DNA from: Fallopia convolvulus
Taxonomy: Eukaryota; Streptophyta; Magnoliopsida; Caryophyllales; Polygonaceae
DNA length: 64,000 bases
Reading direction: 5' to 3'
NCBI GenBank assembly: GCA_964016875.1
Contig: OZ024729.1
Span: 20,728,494-20,792,493 of the forward strand
Shown piece by piece: positions 24,201 to 36,578 of this stretch. The position numbers were made by a program, and so were the translations under genes. The notes beneath the pieces were generated by a model. That model was not told where the DNA came from. It searched no databases and saw only the letters and a list, made by a program, of their open reading frames with translations. Each line of letters opens with the position of its first letter. The stretch's first letter is position 1.

Positions 24201-25018
24201 CAAATCATAATTCCCCACCAGTTTCTGAAGATTTCAATTGAAAAGCGAAGATTAAAAGCGTTAATAGAAAATAGGCTCAAGGAAAACTGACCTGGATGTG
24301 TAGAGAAAGCGTACAAAGGCACAAACAGCATCGCACGGCACGCCGAGGATCGGAATCACTCTCTCGGATCTCCGATGCTTGGGTGGACTATCCATCATGT
24401 TCTCCAGCACCTGTGACGCCATAGCCTACCGTTCCAAACAAACCAGAATTAAATCAATGATACAGGAAAACAAAAAAAATACTCATTAGAAATGTATTTA
24501 AAATTTTTTTAGGATACAGTTTTCAGGTTTGGAGACTGAAAATTAAAGCAGGTAGTTGCAATGTACTCGCAGATTAATCGAACGTGTAATTGGGGAAAGC
24601 TGTTAAAAGAGCTTCAAATCTCCAATTAAAATCACAGTATGAACAATCGAAGCGGGAAATTGTAGACGATGATTTCGAACTAAGCATAAATCTGTTAAAT
24701 CACAAAGTAAGGCGAAATCGCTGCTACGAGAGCGAACGGATCAGAAGGAAATCGACAATTTGAACTAAGCAATAACAATTGAATCACAATTTCCTTCCAA
24801 ACAATGAAAATAAGATCGGAGCTAAGCTTCCTATAAAATCCAGAAGAGAAATCAACAGCGGTCTTCGGACGACTTCGTACCAAGATGCTAGAGTGCACAG
24901 GGATGCGCAGGCCGCCGGAGGTGCGGATCTGAACATCTGGCTCCGGAAGCTCGCCGGAGAAAAGATCGGAAAGCGGATATTCTTCCGCGATTTGGTAGGA
25001 AGGCTTGATTGGCGACAT
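21232..25018 (-). CDS. BTB/POZ and TAZ zinc-finger domain protein, BT family (5 exons)
   Basis: Exons on the minus strand are 25018-24881, 24425-24292, 23494-23191, 22966-22650 and 21418-21232. All have GT-AG junctions and matching phases, giving 359 residues, close to the usual ~365. Residues ~25-130 are the BTB fold (PDVQIRTSGG, RVIPILGVPCDAV). Next comes a BACK-like helical region (KYAIHLLALSHVYSVPQLKQ). The TAZ finger lies at ~205-300 with Cys/His ligands in CLSHICTEGCTHVGP, CQSLQLLIRHFATC, CSHCNRMWQLLRLHASLC and HCKVPLC. A basic helix follows (WRRLVKKVILAKVASSL), where the calmodulin-binding segment of this plant family lies. BT proteins bridge CUL3 ubiquitin ligase and bromodomain transcription partners in the nucleus (family knowledge). 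The gene looks intact. I cannot assign a specific BT1-BT5 orthologue. Confidence 0.92.
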
Positions 25019-25267
25019 TTGGTAATTGTTTCTTCGCTAACAGAAGTTTGCTTCGCAGAGAAAAATAATATACTTTGCAGCGTGAGGAGGGGACGCTTTT
25101 ATAGGCAACCAGGTAGGAGGATGGGATGGATAAAAAAAAAAAAAAAAAAGTAGGAGGATGGGATACATGACGTGGCCGTTGAGTCACTTACCTTGCACTA
25201 CGAGTGGCAAACACGCGCATTCAGAAAATCCTGGAGCAGTCAATTATTTGGTGGAGAACTTTGAGGG
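25019..25267 (-). promoter_or_regulatory. 5' UTR and proximal promoter region of the BTB-TAZ gene
   Basis: About 250 bp lie between the start codon and the hAT insertion. It contains a homopolymer A run at 25132-25149 next to a duplicated 'gtaggaggatgggat' (25110-25126 and 25150-25164). The nearby hAT element places foreign DNA within 260 bp of the start codon. No specific operator can be named. Confidence 0.35.
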
Positions 25268-25396
25268 GTAAGTAGTAGGGGTGTTCATTTTTTTTTAAAT
25301 AAAGATAAGAATTTAGAGTACTAAACATATTTGGTAGTTCGAGAGGTTGGTAAGAAAAAACAGTAGTCGAGAACGTAGTAGGGGTTGTTCATAAAA

Positions 25397-26042
25397 GGGT
25401 TTGGCTAATGTGTGTCCATGGTAAAATTTTCGGGTTCGGGTTTGGGTCAATCGGGTTCGGGCCCAAACGGGTCACGGGTCGTCGGGTCGTAAAATTTCCG
25501 GGTTCATATGGACCGGATTGTTACGGGTTTGGTACGGGTTCGGGTTGATCCAACGGGTCAAGATCATCAATTTTGTTAACTTTTATCTTTATATTTATTA
25601 AAATAATTAATATTGTATTATATAAAATATTATTTAATAATAATAACATAATAATTTTATACAAATTTTATAATAAAATATTAATTTTTAATTGAAATAA
25701 TACTTTATCGGGTTGGTCGGGTCAACCCAACGGGTTGGTGACCCAACCCAGTTTTTTCCGGGTCGTGCGGGTTCGAGTTACTCTTGGCTCATTGATTTTC
25801 AAGTCGGGTTTAAACCCAAAAAACTTCGGGCGGGTCGGGTCGGTTTTTCGGGTCGGGTCAAGTCTTGACAGGTCTAGTCCATGGGCACACAATAACAATA
25901 ATAACTGGAAATTATTTACAAACTATTCCTTAAATTAGAATTAATGAACCCTTTTAAAAGAAATTAAAATTAACAAACAATATTCAGATTTAGCAAAATT
26001 AGTATTCTTATTGTGTGTCCATGGGCACACATTAGAAAATCC
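25397..26042. mobile_element. Mutator-type MITE with GGGTCGGGTCG-rich interior
   Basis: It is flanked by the exact 10-bp duplication GTTCATAAAA (25387-25396 and 26043-26052). The inverted ends share CTAATGTGTG(T/C)CCATGG. The left and right interior carry degenerate CGGGTCGGGTT tracts (25430-25560, 25700-25875) around an AT-rich core. It has no coding capacity. The duplication length fits Mutator-like elements. Confidence 0.7.
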
Positions 26043-27129
26043 GTTCATAAAAAACCGAAACCGAAAAACTGACAAATCGGTTAGTTTTTTAGGTTAATCA
26101 AATCGAATCTTTTATCGGTTCGGTTTCGGTTCACGACTTTACATATAATGGTTAACCGAAAAAATGAAAAACCGAAAATATATTAATAGTTTTTTCAAAT
26201 ATTAGTTAGCTTTATTTTATTTAGTGGTCAAACTCTATGATCTTCGAGTGTTGATCTATTCTGAGTCATTCCTTCTCCAATTTTAACAATTTACACATTA
26301 TTTTTCCACTTCTCATTGATATAAGACTCGCTTATTAAATTTGTTAGGATAAAAAAATAAGAGAAAGAGTCGTGTGAGAATGGTCGCCCAAGTGAGAATT
26401 AAGAATAAATCTCGCTCGTCCATTCCAAAAAATCAACGCCCCTGATTAAACATTCATTAAAAAGGATAAAATACGGCACGGGTGAATTTTTCCCGTATTA
26501 TTCGCGTATTTTTCAATAAAATACGGCACATGCGAATTTTTCCGGTATTATTCACGTATTTTTCGAAAAATACGTTTTTATGAGACGCGCCCAGTTTGTT
26601 CATCAAAACTAGCGATTTGTTCATCCATATTCACATTTGTTCATCAATACTAACTAATTGTGCATCGAGTTTTTGATAACGATGTTCATCGATTTCGAAT
26701 TTTTTTAATTTTTAATTTTATTTTTTAACATTATCTATGTGTATGAATAAAATATTATCTAGTTTTTGATGCACATATAATTATTTTCAGACCAGAAATG
26801 GTGTTCTGATTGTTAAAGATAAGGTCATTACGATACTTCCAAGTTGTCTACAATATATAAGCAAAAGTTAAACCCCGAAAGTCTTCTTTTTTCAAGTTCA
26901 ATAATTGATGCCAAACATCCGTCTATGACTCCTAATGACGTCGAGGAAAAGCTAAATGTGTCATTTGACGAACCAATCACAAGAACTCGAAACAAGAAGA
27001 TACAAGATGCAACTCATGCTCTTCTAGATCATTTAGGAGCCATGACGGATCAAGCTTCGCAACCTCCATGGATTACCATGCTTAGACATCAAGTTTAGAC
27101 AAACCCCGAGCATGGACCAAGAGGTCTCA

Positions 27130-27560
27130 ATGCCCATATTTGTTCATCGATATACTTCTATTTTTTCATTGATATAACTTGTTTGTTCATTGATATATAT
27201 CCATATTTGTTCATTGATATACTCATATTTGTTCATTGATATAACCTTGTTTGTTCATTGATATACTCTATTTGTTCATGGATATACCCCTATTTGTTCA
27301 TTCATATAACCTTTTTTGTTCATTGATATAACTTTTGTTTGTCCATTATTTGTTCATTGATATACCCTATTTGTTCATGGATATATCCTTATTTGTTCAT
27401 TGATATAACCTTGTTTGTCCATTGTTTGTTCATTGATATACCCTATTTTTTCATGCATATATTGCTATTTGTTCATGAATATATTGCTATTTGTTCATTA
27501 ATATAACCTTGTTTGTTCATTATTATAACCTTATTTGTGAATTGAAATAAACTTATGTTT
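27130..27560. repeat. Minisatellite, unit ~25 bp (tttgttcattgatata...)
   Basis: More than a dozen imperfect copies of 'tttgttcattgatataccct', with variable 3-8 bp spacers, in direct orientation. It lies inside the Mutator-like unit. Confidence 0.8.
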
Positions 27561-28029
27561 ATCTGTCAATACCATCAATTTGTACATTTAGGACTATCTA
27601 CACAATTTTCATGTCTACCTATATGAGCACAACATAAGAAACGAATAAAGTGCTCAATATAGTACATAAATAAGTTAAGGTTGATATAGAAGCTTGAATG
27701 CAAAGGATAATAGATAAATTATCTGACTTTGCAATAATATGATGTATGATAAGAGAACAAGCCAGTTGCAAACCGAATAGGAGTGCTTGTGCCTTATTTA
27801 GCTATGTTTGGAGCCCAAGAAGTAGCCACATGTTTTACAATAGCAACAATGACAAATCCAAAGGAGTCAAACAAGAAAAAACCAAGACCGACATCAAAAC
27901 AATTAGTTTTGTCTCACATACGGCTAATTATGATGAACACACATATATTAATGCATACAATTTCGATACACATTCATCCATTTTTTATATACAAACAATA
28001 GATATTTGATGCACAAACAATAGTTCATT

Positions 28030-28300
28030 TATTCACAACATCACAATGTTGATGAACAAAATCACATTGTTGATGAACAAAATCAAAATGTTGATGAACA
28101 AAATCAAAATGTCCTATTTTTGTTTTTTTATGAACAAAATCACAATGTTGATGAAAATATTGCATGCAATTTTGATACACATTTGTTCATTTTTTATGTA
28201 CAAACAATAGATTTTTTATGTACAAGCAATAGTTTATTTATGTACAAAATCACAATTTTGATGAACAAATCCACATTATTGATGAACAATCTGAGCGTGC
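28030..28300. repeat. Minisatellite, unit ~20 bp (gttgatgaacaaaatcaca)
   Basis: Eight or so degenerate direct copies of 'gttgatgaacaaaatcac'. The core 'gatgaacaaa' is the reverse complement of the 'tttgttcatc' core of the array near 27130 and of single copies at 26595-26660. The two fields therefore face each other. Confidence 0.7.
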
Positions 28301-28813
28301 TTCCTATTTCCGTTTTTTCAAAAATACGCGAATAATTCGCCAATAATTCGCCCATGCCTTTTTTCCTCCTTTTTAAGTGAAATGATCAGCGCCTTTGATT
28401 TTTCTTCATCCAACGGCTCTTGTTCTTTCTTATTTCGCACCTGGGCGCCCATTCGCACCTGAACCGGACCCAAAAAATAATACTCACAATGTTTGATTTC
28501 ACACACTATAGTATATATACTCTCGATATTTGCTTACAACAACCAAAACGATATGGTATAAGTACATATTTAAAATAAAAGTCTTACACGATCACTTTTT
28601 TTTATACAAATTTTATTATCCTAGTTTTAATTATTTAAGGTAAAATTACATAAATGTTTATCTATTAACCAAGAAAATCGAACCGAAAAATTGGTTAATC
28701 GAACTACGGTTAACCAGGATTCACGGTTCGATTACGATTCATGATTTTAACTAACCGAAATCATGATTAACCGAAATCTCGATTAACCGTGTTTGGACAC
28801 CCCTAGTAAGTAG

Positions 28814-29649
28814 TCAAGAAACTATATTCCTACCCAAATATTTTTCAATTACGAATGAAAACTTGAATATTTATCAATAAGATCCAATGCAAGCTACTAT
28901 GGCCAAAGTAGCAATTTTATCAGTAGTCACGTTAAGGCTACATTTCTTAGGTAAAAAAAATGAATTGGAATTTCCTAACTATTTGTGTCAATTCTTATAA
29001 ATACGGTTTGTTTAAAACATAAAAATGAATAACTAGTTATAAAACTACTATTGGTAAAAAAAAACTACTTTTGAAAGCTTTTTTTAGAGGAATCGTTAGT
29101 AGTTTTTTAATTAAAAATAATTATTATTTCCTTAATGAGACTAACCCTAACTAGTTGTAAAAAATGTTCTTAAATTAAACATAAGTAGTCTTATTTCACA
29201 TATAAATTAGAATTTAAATTATCACATAATACAAAACTAGTTTGTTATTATCAAACAAATTTTATATATTTTCTCAAAATTTCAACTACTTTTACATTAG
29301 TTTTGCAACTCCAACTAGTTTTTTTGGTGACGTAACAAACATGGTCTAACTAGGCATGAAGGTATATGAGATTTGAACAGCCTCGTAAAAATTTAGTGAA
29401 TTAGGATATCAAAGATAATTATCTCGATTTTCTAAAAATAATTATAAATACCTTTAACGAAATTAATAATCATAAGATTATCCCCATCAATTTCAATATG
29501 TCTAATTCCACGTCGTTTAACATATAGTTGAATTGTTAATTGTTCAAGATCATCAAATTTGATTTTCAAATATTTATCACTAACAATCCTAACTCAAATG
29601 GTATGCAATTCAACCATAATTCTCCATCACAATTAAATTTATAGCACTT
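28814..29649. other. AT-rich spacer, nothing recognisable
   Basis: Low-complexity AT-rich DNA between the hAT element and a LINE relic. No ORF, terminal repeat or gene signature could be supported on either strand. Confidence 0.5.
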
Positions 29650-30300
29650 GATTCATATCTTTTGTTTTTCTGATTCCGACCTAGTACACTTAGTTGATTT
29701 AAATATTTGGTCCAAATTGATCAAAGGTTTATAATTTGGTTCCTTATTTCAAAAGAAATTTCAATTAATGTTATCAAGTTCATTGTGTATATTTGATATC
29801 GTCATAACTATTCTTCCTTCCCAAGATGAGAACTTAACTCTCTATTTTGCGAGTCACATTCTAAACTTTTCAAGTATCTCATGAAAATAATTTTTTGTTA
29901 ACTCTTCCATTATAATTGAGCAATTCAAATACTTGTCTAGTGCAATCATATTGTTAATTTTGAGTACTCTTTGAATATGATGATTTTGTTGGTTATCTAG
30001 GAAGTTGATTATGGTAATTCACTTTTTCATTATACATCATAGTAGTCCTTGATTATCTTTCTCTACTAACAAGCAAGATCTTGCTCTCATCAAAGAAAAA
30101 CCAATGGAGTTTCTAGATTCTTCACGTATTTTTCTTTCCAATATGAATGGGCAAGGATTTTAACCCATGAAATAGTGATAAATAATTTTAACCCAAGAAA
30201 TGAATAAGAATAGTAATAAAGGATTATCTTGTCTTAGTCCTCTTTTCAGTATGAGGGGGCATGTTGGTCCATTATTAACCAACATTGTGATACAATCTCA
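29650..30300 (-). pseudogene. Heavily decayed LINE reverse-transcriptase fragment
   Basis: The minus-strand translation gives pieces of the L1 reverse transcriptase separated by many stops and shifts: a counterpart of GLRQGDPL near 30230, a counterpart of the region after FADD near 30100, and YFHEILEKF near 29890 followed by WEGRI near 29820. The order matches an L1 ORF2. Both ends are lost. Confidence 0.5.
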
Positions 30301-30888
30301 AATTCAATCATAAAAGCATTTAAAATAGGCTGAATGACCGAAAACCACCCCTATAATAGCCCATATTGCTCTAAACGACCCGCTATATATCAAATTACCA
30401 AAAACCACCCGTGTAATAGCTTTCGTTAGCAGACGACCACCTGTCCCCAATTTCCGTCCAAAAATCCGTCGAACATGTGTCCATGTGCCCCTTTATCAAT
30501 TTTAAATTGCAATAAAACTAAAAAAAGAAAAGAAAAAGCCTCAAATTTCTAATATTCAAAACTGAAAAATCAATCTCGATAAACAAAAACCAATCTCTTG
30601 ATATACAAGTTCTGTAAATCTCACTTTTACAAATCATAGATGAAAAATTCAAGTCACAAACCCTAAATTTCAAACTCAAATCACAATCACATCAACTACA
30701 AAGCATGAATTTAAAACAATCATGACTAGGCTTAATCTCCAACTTACCGATGGAGCACATTCATGAAGACTCCCCCTTCCCGATGTGCTTCAATGGTGAC
30801 TTGAAGATCCGTTTCTCCAATGGAGATGCTAGATCCACTTCTCTCATGGGCCAAGGAGTCTCCATGTCTCTAGTTTTGTGTTTTGTTT
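30301..30888. other. Spacer with unclassified repeat-like sequence
   Basis: The stretch 30330-30500 has duplicated phrases (aaaaccacccctataatag and aaaaccacccgtgtaatag), which suggests an old repeat. 30748-30870 is less AT-rich but has no coding signature I recognise. Confidence 0.35.
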
Positions 30889-33800
30889 TGAAGGTCCGCC
30901 TTTTAAATCATGTTTTTAGGGTGTGTTTTAGTGTGTTTGAGCCTTTTTCTTTAGTTTTGTGTTTTGTTTTGAGTCGTTTGTGTAGGTTTTCGTATTTTTT
31001 TTAAGATATGGAGTCTACATAAGCTTTGATGGTGTTTTGTAGGTTTTTAGAAGCTATTTGGAGCATTTTTTGAGGAAAAGAGCAAAACCAAGGAGAAGCA
31101 CTTGAAGATAACACTCAAGAATGAAGCAAAACCAAAGAAAATCACTCAAATAAAGACATTGAAGATTAAGTTTGAGCTCGAAAAGAAGTAGAGAAACTCG
31201 TTACAAAGACATAGGAAAAAGAATCGAGTCAAACGGAGTTGTAACGAACCCGCTACGAAAGTTTTACTCTAGGCTGTTTTCAGTGTTGTAACAGTTCGGT
31301 ACCGAGGCACACAGCTCGGTACCGAGGCACTCTGGATTGGAGCGAAGACCGATTCGGCTAAGTATGGGGATTCTTATGTTTTTCAGGCAACCCGCTTTTA
31401 GTTTTCGCTTTTAGCTTTTGCTTTTTAAGTTTTTGCTTTCTTAGTTCTTTTTGCTAGCTTTCTTTTGACATGTTTTTAGATTAGATTAGTGTAGTAGGGA
31501 TAGAAGTTTTTCTAAAGTGACTCAGGTACAACAAGATGAAGAACAAAGTGCTACATATACTCGGTGCCAATAGCAACAAAGAAGGATCGGTGTACAAGCA
31601 TGCCAGGTTCTTTACCGAACCCCCAGGGTCGGTACCGACCCCAACAGAACCGAGAAACTTTAAACTCCTCAAGTAATCAATGGTTGCAGACAACTTCAGA
31701 TTTATTTTGTGAGTTCCCTTTTCTTTATTCTCTTTATTCTTTTTATGTCTTTGCTTTAAACAGTGAGGACACTGTTGGGTTTTAGTATGGGGTATGGGGA
31801 AAAGGAAACTTAGTTTTGTGTCAGTTTTTGCTTCTTTGTGTTTGTTTTTGTATTTTAGGATTGATAATATTACACTTAGATGTCCTATGATATGCTTTAA
31901 CTTGCTTGATCATGTAATTCCTTTAGCATATTTGGATAGCTTTGCCTAAATCATGTGAAAATATGTTTTTATGTGGATATTTAGCTTGTGATGAAATTGA
32001 GCACATATGATCTTAAGTAGAAGTGACTTAAATCCAAAAATTGTTACCTTGGGAGAACATCAAAAATCCCTCTTCTTTTCTTGTGTGATTTACTCTCTTT
32101 ATGCATATTATCTCTTGTCATTGATATGATTATCTATTTCTTGAGGCCTATATGAGATATCAGTTCATTGCATGTGAAAATCATATGATGGAGAACTTAT
32201 TTGTTTTAACCATTTTTTTCCTCTCTTTTACCTACCTTATCATTATCCTTGTTTTTGAAGCCAATTTGAGCCTTAAAGTCATTTATTTTTAGCTCCACAA
32301 AATTATTTCCTAGCCGATGTTAGCTTGACCCTATCCGGGGATTAGGACTTAGTTGGTTAGAGTTGTTTTTTTTGAGTAAGTTGTTTGGTTCAAGTGTGGG
32401 GTAATATGGGTTGGATAAAGTGAAAGTTTTGTAGTTTATCATGTAAAAAGAGTTTGGTTCTCTGAATGCACTTACAGAAGAAGGGAAGTGAAAAAAAGAG
32501 GAACAATTACAGACATTGTTACTGACCCTAGTATGTCGGTACCGAGTGTAACATCCCCGACCAAAATGCATACGTCATTCGGCATTCATATAAGATTAAG
32601 AGCATATGCATAGCATATTGGCATGATATATAGTGAGTTTTTAAAAGTAATATTTACTTTCTAATTAATTATATTATAATTTAAAAAGTTTTTAAGAAAA
32701 AAATTAATTATTAATTAATTCAGGATAAAGTTTGTAGTAAAGGAGATTTGAGGGTGGAAAGTGTGGTTTTCATAAAGTTTGACCGACCTTACGTGATATA
32801 TATATATGTGTGTTCTTATACATTAAGGAAGGCAAAAATCAATTTACAGAGGAGCTAAAAAACGAAAGAGAGGTTTGTTGATTTTGTTTGTTTTGATTTT
32901 TGTTTTTGCTGGATCTGGTACGAGATATCTTCTATCGGGTTTTAATCTCGAAGTACAATCGTGGTTTAGTAAGTTTTAATTAGTTAATAGTTTATCTGAA
33001 TTTTTCTAATTTTTCCAGATCTAGATCTACAGTTGCTTTTGATTTGAAAATCGGTTGATCTATAGTTCTCAAAGGGTGTTTTCGATATCGGATTTATATT
33101 CGGTAAAGATTTCAGAGTATTTTTAGGGTTTTGTTTTGTAAGGGCATTAGGGAGCCCTTTGATCAAGTTTTTCATAAAGGTTTGAACTAGAAAAATGTTC
33201 ATTTATATATATAGTTTATTGTTGTCAAGTTTTAAAGGATTTGGATATATATGCAAGAAGTTATAATGCATTCTGGCATTTCATTGCATTTGGGATTAGA
33301 GTTTATAAGAGTAAATAGCCTAATTTCCATTGGGTTACATATAGGAGCCCAAGTAATAGACCGTGGTCAGAGTCAAGGGGGAGAAATATAGTATTTGCTT
33401 TAAACAGGTGAGTATAGACCGGAGATTCAACCCTATGTGCTATATGTGAAATATGAATATATGGATATATGCGCTATATGTGGTATATGAGGTATATGAA
33501 TATATTTGCTATATGAGCTATATGGATATATGTGTTATATGGATTATATGGATAAATGTGATAGCTCTGAAATTTCCAGAGTTGTTTGCACAAAAGGTAT
33601 GTTAACAGATGGCATATGATATATGGTTACAGGATGCACTTGATTGCATAGCATATTGCATGAGATTAAAAGGATCTGTGACTGTCTTGCCCTGAATTTG
33701 TATACAAAAGAGACCTACGGGTCATACATGAGGCCTGAGATGCCTAAGAGATGGTAATTGAGCAAATGAGGCCTAAGATGCCTAAAAGTCGGTAATGGAG

Positions 33801-36320
33801 GTAATGGAAAAAAAAAGAAAAGAAAGGAAAAGTTGGTAATGGAAAAGAGTTGGTAATGGAAACCCGGGGTAGATTCAGGCTTGAACAGATCACAGAATAA
33901 TGAATTGGATACATCGGCATTTGCATTTGCATGGTAAATTCCTATATGACATATGTATAATATGTATGTATATGTACATGGATTAAATGTTTGACTCTGT
34001 GTGAAATAATGGATGATGGTTTATATTCACTGAGTATGCGACTCACGTAAATCACAAAACAATTTTTCAGGTTCAGCTAGAACTTTCTGACATGTGTCTC
34101 TTTTAGAGGTCACATTCATACAGGTCGGCCGGCTGAAGCTCAATGCAACCTTCTCCTCCTCATTTTGCATCATAGACATTTTGGGTTGTAATAGAAGTTA
34201 GAGTAATGGATGTTTTAGTATAAGAAGTAACTACCTATGTGTGTGTGTGTGTGCAACCCTTTATGGTTGTTGCTTTCTACTTTATGCTTATGTGGATAGT
34301 TGCTTATATGTGAATTATATGTTTATATGTGAAATAAGTTATTACAAAGTCTATGTCATAGGGTATAAGGGTGTCACACCGAGCCCCCTCAGAAAGGAAA
34401 AAAGAAAGATCATGAAAAAGCCGAAAAAGAGTTGAATAGTAAAAAGTGTGCATGAGCCAAATTTCCTAAGTGTTTGTAAGCAAGATAAGATGGGATATTA
34501 AAGGGGTTGAAAGAAATGAGTGTGCATAATGTTAAGAGAGTTTGGTTATCTTTTGAGAGTTTTGGAGATGTTTGAGTTTTTAGGAGTCTTTATTCCCGGA
34601 TATTATTAGCACCACACAGCCAAAATATTTCCACGCCTTATTGTTATTACCAAGCCCCATTACAACCCGACCGAATGGAAACTTCTATGAAGTTTTTCAT
34701 TGAGCCTAAGTTCTCTTGATGATTTTTATGGGTTTTGACATCTCTGGTGGAGAGTTTTGTGATATAAGTAACAATGGCTATGTTGATTTTTGTGTATTTG
34801 ATTGAGTTGAGAGTTGTTATTTTAAGCCTAAACACTTGAGAGTTGAGAGAAACACATTACCCTTGTGAGGTTGGATTTATAGTTGCTTTTGCTTGAGGTT
34901 GCTCATATATGTGTAATGACATTAGATTCACTTAATTGTCTATTTATTTCTACTTGTGTTTATGATGTTGCTTTTGATAAGGGCATTGAATTGATATATG
35001 TGTTGATGGTGTTGGTTCTTGTCTTGTTGATTGCTTGAGGACAAGCAAGTCTAAGTATGGGGTATTTTGACGTCCGCCTTTTTAGTCATGTTTTTAGGGT
35101 GTGTTTTAGTGTGTTTGAGTCTTTTTCTTTAGTTTTGTGTTTTACTTTGAGTCGTTTGTGTAGGTTTTCGTATTTTTTTAAGATATAGAGTCTATATAAG
35201 CTTTGGTGGTGTTTTGTAGGTTTTTAGAAGCTATTTGGAGCATTTTTTGAGGAAAAGAGTAAAACCAAGGAGAAGCACTTGAAGATAACACTCAAGAATG
35301 AAGCAAAACCAAAGAAAAACACTCGAATAAAGACATTGAAGATCAAGTTTGAGCTTGGAAAGAAGTAGAGAAACTCGTTACAAAGACATAGGAAAACGAA
35401 TCGAGTCAAACAGAGTTGTAACGAACCCGCTACGAAAGTTTTACTCTAGGTTGTTTTCAGTGCTGTAAGAGTTCGGTACTGAGGCACACAGCTCGATACC
35501 AAGGCACTCTGGATCGGAGCGAAGACCGAGTCGGCGCAATTAAAGATCTTTTATCCTATTTTCTTATAGATAGCTTTTTAGATAGATTAGTTTCTCCATA
35601 AATACTCTTGTCTAGCCTTTGCTTTTCTCAACACGAAACACGATTGAGAGGAGGAGAGAGAGAGAGGGGCGTGGGGGATAGAGATAGAGTAGAGATTGGA
35701 GATTGCTTGGAAGACAAGTTTTGTTTTGAATTCGGTTTGTAAGCCTTTCTTTCTTAATTCAATTTTTTTTGTTTTCAATGATGATGATTAGTGAGTAGTC
35801 TTCCTCTCTAAGGTTGGGGGTTGAACCCAACAATGGTTATGCATGCTTGTTTATGATCATGTCTTGATTGTTTTTATTGCATGAATCTATTCTCTTGTTC
35901 TTAATCCTTGAAACGATAGTTGAAAGGAATTTCTCATTCATAGTTGAATCAAAAGCGGAAACCTTGAATCAGAATAGTCAACTTAGGATTTTGAAGCGAA
36001 AGCGGATCAATCCTAGTTGAAGTAGAAGAGATAGATAGTAAGTTATTGATTTACTTGCTTAAAGTTAACGAAAGTTAGCGCCTTTATGTGATAAAAGCAT
36101 GATCTATGTGTTTCATTAAAGTTTAGCATGCATAATTGTTGTTGTGGTGATACCTTTACCTTAGATTTTCTCTTTCTCTTGATAAAAACCCTTGCTTTCT
36201 CTCTTACTTGCGTGATAAGTAACAAAACTTGATACTGACTATCTTCCGTGGACGAACCTGACTCCCCTGTACTCAGCGGGGTCTTGATTATAAATTTATT
36301 TGTTGTCAAGAAACCCTCCC
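30889..36320 (+). mobile_element. Athila-like Gypsy relic, gag deleted, second subfamily
   Basis: A partial 5' LTR (30889-31364, starting TGAAGGTCCGCC) matches the start of a 3' LTR (35068 to about 36320, starting TGACGTCCGCC). The 5' LTR breaks off after gaagaccgattcggc and is joined to internal sequence at 31365. The primer site and gag are therefore missing. Internal non-coding sequence resembles the reverse complement of 7603-9445. Two tatggggtat polypurine tracts occur, near 31785 and at 35055-35067. A solo LTR is inserted at 32547. No flanking duplication was seen. Confidence 0.7.
32547..34378. mobile_element. Solo LTR, probably Gypsy chromovirus type
   Basis: An 1832-bp unit starts TGTAACATCCCC and ends GGGTGTCACA. 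The exact duplication CCGAG flanks it (32542-32546 and 34379-34383). It has no internal region. A TATATG-rich microsatellite field lies at 33435-33550. It interrupts the Athila-like relic. Confidence 0.75.
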
Positions 36321-36578
36321 AATAAGATGTTGTATGGTACCCAGGTGTCCAAATGAATCAACCTAAAAGAAAATGTGGTAGAAATAGAACTAGAAGAAAA
36401 AGATTTTTTGTGTTGCCTTGAGTTTGCATATATATTACGTACATGATGCTAACAAATTTATAGGTACATGACAAGGAAAATTTTATTTCAAAGACAACAA
36501 AGGTAAATGTCAAAATAATTATGCTAAAATTAAACATCTTTGGTTGTTAAAAACAAGTAAATAAAATGGTAATCTCAA
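36321..36578. other. Short spacer between two LTR elements
   Basis: A 258-bp AT-rich remnant between the Athila-like relic and the next LTR. It may be more of the Copia relic seen beyond 40000, but this could not be shown. Confidence 0.3.

Larger units (their letters stand above)
26345..28490. mobile_element. Long-TIR Mutator-like unit carrying minisatellites
   Basis: The ~150-bp left end (26370-26530) resembles the inverted right end (28320-28480). Shared blocks include GAATGG-GCGCCCA-GTG-GAA, TTAAAAAGGA and CACGGGTGAATT / CATGGGCGAATT, followed by repeats of attattcgcgtattttt. Identity is moderate by eye and no clean 9-bp duplication was found, so the exact ends are uncertain. The interior has a short frame (26844-27098) ending in PITRTRNKKIQDATHALL, which resembles a Gypsy polyprotein linker, plus two tandem-repeat fields. 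A related end occurs at 43073. Confidence 0.5.
25276..28805. mobile_element. hAT-type non-autonomous element hosting nested insertions
   Basis: The ends are TAGGGGTGTTCA and, inverted, TAGGGGTGTCCA (one mismatch). The exact 8-bp duplication GTAAGTAG flanks them (25268-25275 and 28806-28813), which is the hAT signature. Subterminal tracts of CCGAAACCG/CGGTTAACCG type occur at 26053-26175 and 28675-28795. No hAT transposase is encoded. Inside are a Mutator-type MITE and a larger Mutator-like unit, so the 3.5 kb is mostly later insertions. Confidence 0.75.

Noticed and set aside
25430..25875. Telomere-like or G-quadruplex array from GGGTCGGGTT repeats
   Set aside because: The units are irregular, contained within a MITE with its own inverted ends and duplication, and do not match plant telomere TTTAGGG.
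26844..27098. Captured host gene in a Pack-MULE
   Set aside because: The short frame resembles a Gypsy polyprotein linker (PITRTRNKKIQDA) rather than a host gene, and no introns or second exon were seen.
27130..27560. CRISPR-like direct repeat array
   Set aside because: Units and spacers are degenerate and similar to each other, the context is a plant transposon, and no cas genes exist. It is a minisatellite.
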